A DNA stretch of 6,776 nucleotides, from NCBI GenBank assembly GCA_020355945.1, contig CP070627.1:8250236-8257011 (forward strand), in the 5' to 3' direction. A model generated the notes under the pieces. That model worked only from the letters and a program-made list of their open reading frames with translations. It did no database searches and was not told the origin of the DNA. Below, one piece after another: positions 5,036-6,776 of this stretch (positions within the stretch are counted from its first letter, which is position 1; every line of letters starts with the position of its first letter). The translations under genes were made by a program, and so were the position numbers. This stretch comes from Candidatus Aminicenantota bacterium. GTDB taxonomy: Bacteria; Acidobacteriota; Aminicenantia; UBA2199.

Positions 5036-6718
5036 CTAGGTTAGCCGCAGCTCTTTTATCAATTGGTTTCGCCATACTTCTTCCAATCGGCCGGCAATGA
5101 GATGACTGCTTAATTTCCATACTGGTTTTTCCCGGGAAAAGATCAACGAATCTCCTTTGCCGCGGCAATCAAACGCCCATTCTTTCAAGGCCTTTATATG
5201 ACCGGGTACCCAGGTAATACTGAGATTATGCCCCGGGACATTTCCAATTCCAAAACCACTGTACAACGATCCTAACCTGGCCGCAGCAGAGACCGCTTTA
5301 CCTTGATACCGCTGGTCCGCGGGCAAAAACAACATCAGATGAACAACTGCAAATCCCTCGATATTCAACAACCTCTCCCCACTCTCAATCGGATCGGGTA
5401 TTCCCGGTTCATGAATCATCCACTGCCGGTTTTCTTCCTGCGCCCGCCATACAGAGAAGGCCCACCGTTTAGCAGATACTAATTCCTGTTTTGCGCCTAT
5501 CTCACCCCCTGATTGAGAATGCCCGGACCTGACAGCATATTGAGGAACCGGTTGAAACCGGTACCGGCTGTCCAGGTATTGGGGCAGCCATCCCAATGCC
5601 ATTAAAAATTCCTTGCGAAAACTCAAATCATGATGACCCTTAAGTGGACCTTCCCAATCCGGCAAGTCTTGCAATAGAAAACAACAACTGCGCACCTGCC
5701 CTAATTGATTACCCTCTAACCACCGGAATTCACTGCGCTTCCGACCACTTTGCGCCAACATATACCCGAACCGCCGAATAAAATCAAACCAACAAGCTTT
5801 AACAAAATCAGCACTAAGCTTTGGTTTTAATTCTTTAGGCATCAGTCCTGCAATTAAAACATCCCGCAATTGCTCACGCCTGGTCTGCCGTCTTAATGAC
5901 AGGAATCCATTGTTAATTATCCGGTCTGCTAATACAGCCGGTGGATTGACAAATTCACTGAGTAGTATGTCTTCCATATCTTCCTGCCGGCGCGTTACCT
6001 GGATGCCACTAAAACCACCTTCTTTCAGCCGGCTGGCTTCCCGGTGTTTCAATGGATCGGTCAGTCGCCGGGAATAGCTGGATAACGGTGGGGTCCTGGA
6101 AGGTTCCGGGTTCAACCGCAAGAGCAGCCCCAATGCCAGGGGATCAGTCTCAGCCAGGCCGCTGGCAGAAGGTTCCCAGGTTCTACCTCGACGGGAGTAA
6201 GCCGCCAGGGTTAATGCCCTGTCCGCCCAAAACAGTTGAAAAAAATCCCCCTTACTTTTTACCATCTGCTTTATTTCATTATCCAATTTAGCCGAATATT
6301 TATCGTATTCCTCTTGAGTGACATCGTTTTCAATATGGTCCTGGCAAAAAAGACAGCATAATCCTATCCGCTGACAGGCTTCCTCCACAATAGGCGCAGC
6401 CAGACGAATCACACTGTAAGCCGGAATAGTATTCAACATTACACCAAAAGAAAACCGCGGATCAGAAGTCTCTTGCTGAAGCCGTTTTAATACGTCATGC
6501 CATGCACCTCGCCCCTGCCTGGCAGCATAAGGATCGATGATAAGCGGAGCCAACTCCGCTGCTAACCGGGGTGTGATTCCAATGTGTCGATTGTGCATGG
6601 TTCTTAAAATCGAATGCGCCCTGGACCTCAGCCGAGATCCTAATCCTGAAAACACGTCCCGAACCACATGCTGCCAGATAACCGGCTTTACTAACTTAAT
6701 TTCAAAAACTTTTTTCAT
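5036..6718 (-). CDS. orf560: unknown soluble protein, possible distant relative of AAA/vWA ternary-system proteins
   Basis: This 560-aa protein has no signal peptide or membrane helix and no family I can name. Residues 1-110 are basic and helical. A block at about 233-292 reads EGGFSGIQVTRR...ILLSEF.NPP...NGFLSLRR...LRDVLI. It distantly recalls the G-(Y/F)-x-G...LLxSE...R region preceding a degenerate vWA domain in MoxR/FtsH 'ternary' conflict systems; this is from memory and weak, and no MIDAS DxSxS motif follows. Residues 300-350 contain a conserved-looking FRWLEGNQLGQVRSC stretch (331-345). Cysteines 121, 122 and 125 with His128 are too few for a convincing zinc site. The start ATG 6718 follows GAAGG at 9 nt, carried by a dispersed repeat. 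It is the first visible gene of the minus-strand row, whose beginning probably lies beyond the right edge. It ends with tandem stops TAG-TGA. Confidence 0.85.
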   Translation of the reverse strand: MKKVFEIKLVKPVIWQHVVRDVFSGLGSRLRSRAHSILRTMHNRHIGITPRLAAELAPLIIDPYAARQGRGAWHDVLKRLQQETSDPRFSFGVMLNTIPAYSVIRLAAPIVEEACQRIGLCCLFCQDHIENDVTQEEYDKYSAKLDNEIKQMVKSKGDFFQLFWADRALTLAAYSRRGRTWEPSASGLAETDPLALGLLLRLNPEPSRTPPLSSYSRRLTDPLKHREASRLKEGGFSGIQVTRRQEDMEDILLSEFVNPPAVLADRIINNGFLSLRRQTRREQLRDVLIAGLMPKELKPKLSADFVKACWFDFIRRFGYMLAQSGRKRSEFRWLEGNQLGQVRSCCFLLQDLPDWEGPLKGHHDLSFRKEFLMALGWLPQYLDSRYRFQPVPQYAVRSGHSQSGGEIGAKQELVSAKRWAFSVWRAQEENRQWMIHEPGIPDPIESGERLLNIEGFAVVHLMLFLPADQRYQGKAVSAAARLGSLYSGFGIGNVPGHNLSITWVPGHIKALKEWAFDCRGKGDSLIFSREKPVWKLSSHLIAGRLEEVWRNQLIKELRLT

Positions 6719-6726
6719 TCTTTTTT

Positions 6727-6776
6727 GCCTTCGGCGACCAGGGGGGCTCTTTTCGAGAAAACCGCCCCCCTGGACC
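6727..6776. repeat. REP-like hairpin repeat upstream of orf560 (copy A), running off the window
   Basis: CCAGGGGGGC (6738-6747) and GCCCCCCTGG (6764-6773) are perfect 10-bp arms. Inside, TTTTC (6750-6754) and GAAAA (6757-6761) add a second stem across 2-nt mismatches. The left flank GCCTTCGGCGA (6727-6737) completes a module that differs from 4911-4930 by one substitution and one extra G. CCTGGACC at the edge also matches 5010-5017. The repeat probably continues beyond 6776. Confidence 0.75.
6728..6732 (-). promoter_or_regulatory. Repeat-borne Shine-Dalgarno (GAAGG) for orf560
   Basis: On the minus strand GAAGG (6732-6728) lies 9 nt before ATG (6718-6716). It occupies the same place in the repeat module as GGAGG before orf718, with one base changed. 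An A-rich spacer (CAAAAAAGA) separates it from the start. Confidence 0.6.

Noticed and set aside
4908..5168. 86-codon minus-strand frame across the repeat between orf560 and orf718
   Set aside because: It overlaps the end of orf560 out of frame and then translates hairpins and heptamers, so it is a repeat artefact.
6334..6366. Zinc-binding motif in orf560 (CCLFCQDH, residues 121-128)
   Set aside because: Only one close cluster of three cysteines and a histidine, with no second ligand pair nearby and a hydrophobic surrounding typical of a buried helix.
1..6776. tRNA, rRNA or riboswitch genes
   Set aside because: No cloverleaf-like set of stems, conserved rRNA stretch or riboswitch core could be seen; intergenic structures are explained by the repeats.

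Overview
The window is bacterial. Genes are closely spaced, purine-rich Shine-Dalgarno sites precede most starts, and one gene starts at TTG behind a perfect GGAGG. Base composition looks moderate, a little AT-rich. Intergenic DNA is unusually rich in short dispersed repeats: a small element with long inverted ends, REP-like G/C hairpins, and heptamer and decamer tandem repeats. This suggests a large, repeat-laden genome of an environmental (perhaps anaerobic) lineage. I cannot assign a phylum; Desulfobacterota-, Acidobacteriota/Aminicenantes- or Clostridia-like bacteria are guesses from repeat style only.

Layout. Positions 1-168 hold a repeat edge with a weak terminator-like hairpin, a good sigma-70-type promoter and a short open frame that may be a toxin-gene remnant. 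Positions 169-447 (+) encode a 92-aa CopG/BrnA-like antitoxin-type protein with no intact toxin partner visible. Positions 448-537 are a convergent intergenic region with nested inverted repeats. The rest is one minus-strand gene row, transcribed from the right edge leftward: orf560 (6718-5036), orf718 (4904-2748, TTG start), orf142 (2735-2307) and orf507 (2061-538). I do not recognise any of these four as a named family.

How the row may work together. orf560 looks soluble and carries a conserved-looking central block that distantly recalls AAA+/vWA 'ternary' conflict-system proteins (weak, from memory). orf718 is a large soluble protein ending in a coiled coil of about 150 residues. orf142 is a charged helical segment with a C-terminal membrane anchor, encoded in the same frame as orf718 behind a single TAG. 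orf507 has two N-terminal membrane segments and a large cytoplasmic domain. Together they suggest a membrane-tethered multiprotein assembly of unknown function, probably continuing beyond the right edge.

The two wide gaps in the row (131 and 245 bp) are filled with repeats, while orf718-orf142 are 12 bp apart. The repeat next to each of the two large genes also supplies its ribosome-binding site. The strongest leads are the four-gene unknown cassette, the in-frame amber codon between orf718 and orf142, the repeat-borne Shine-Dalgarno sequences, and a 99-bp inverted-repeat element whose two internal hairpins differ by a compensatory base-pair change.
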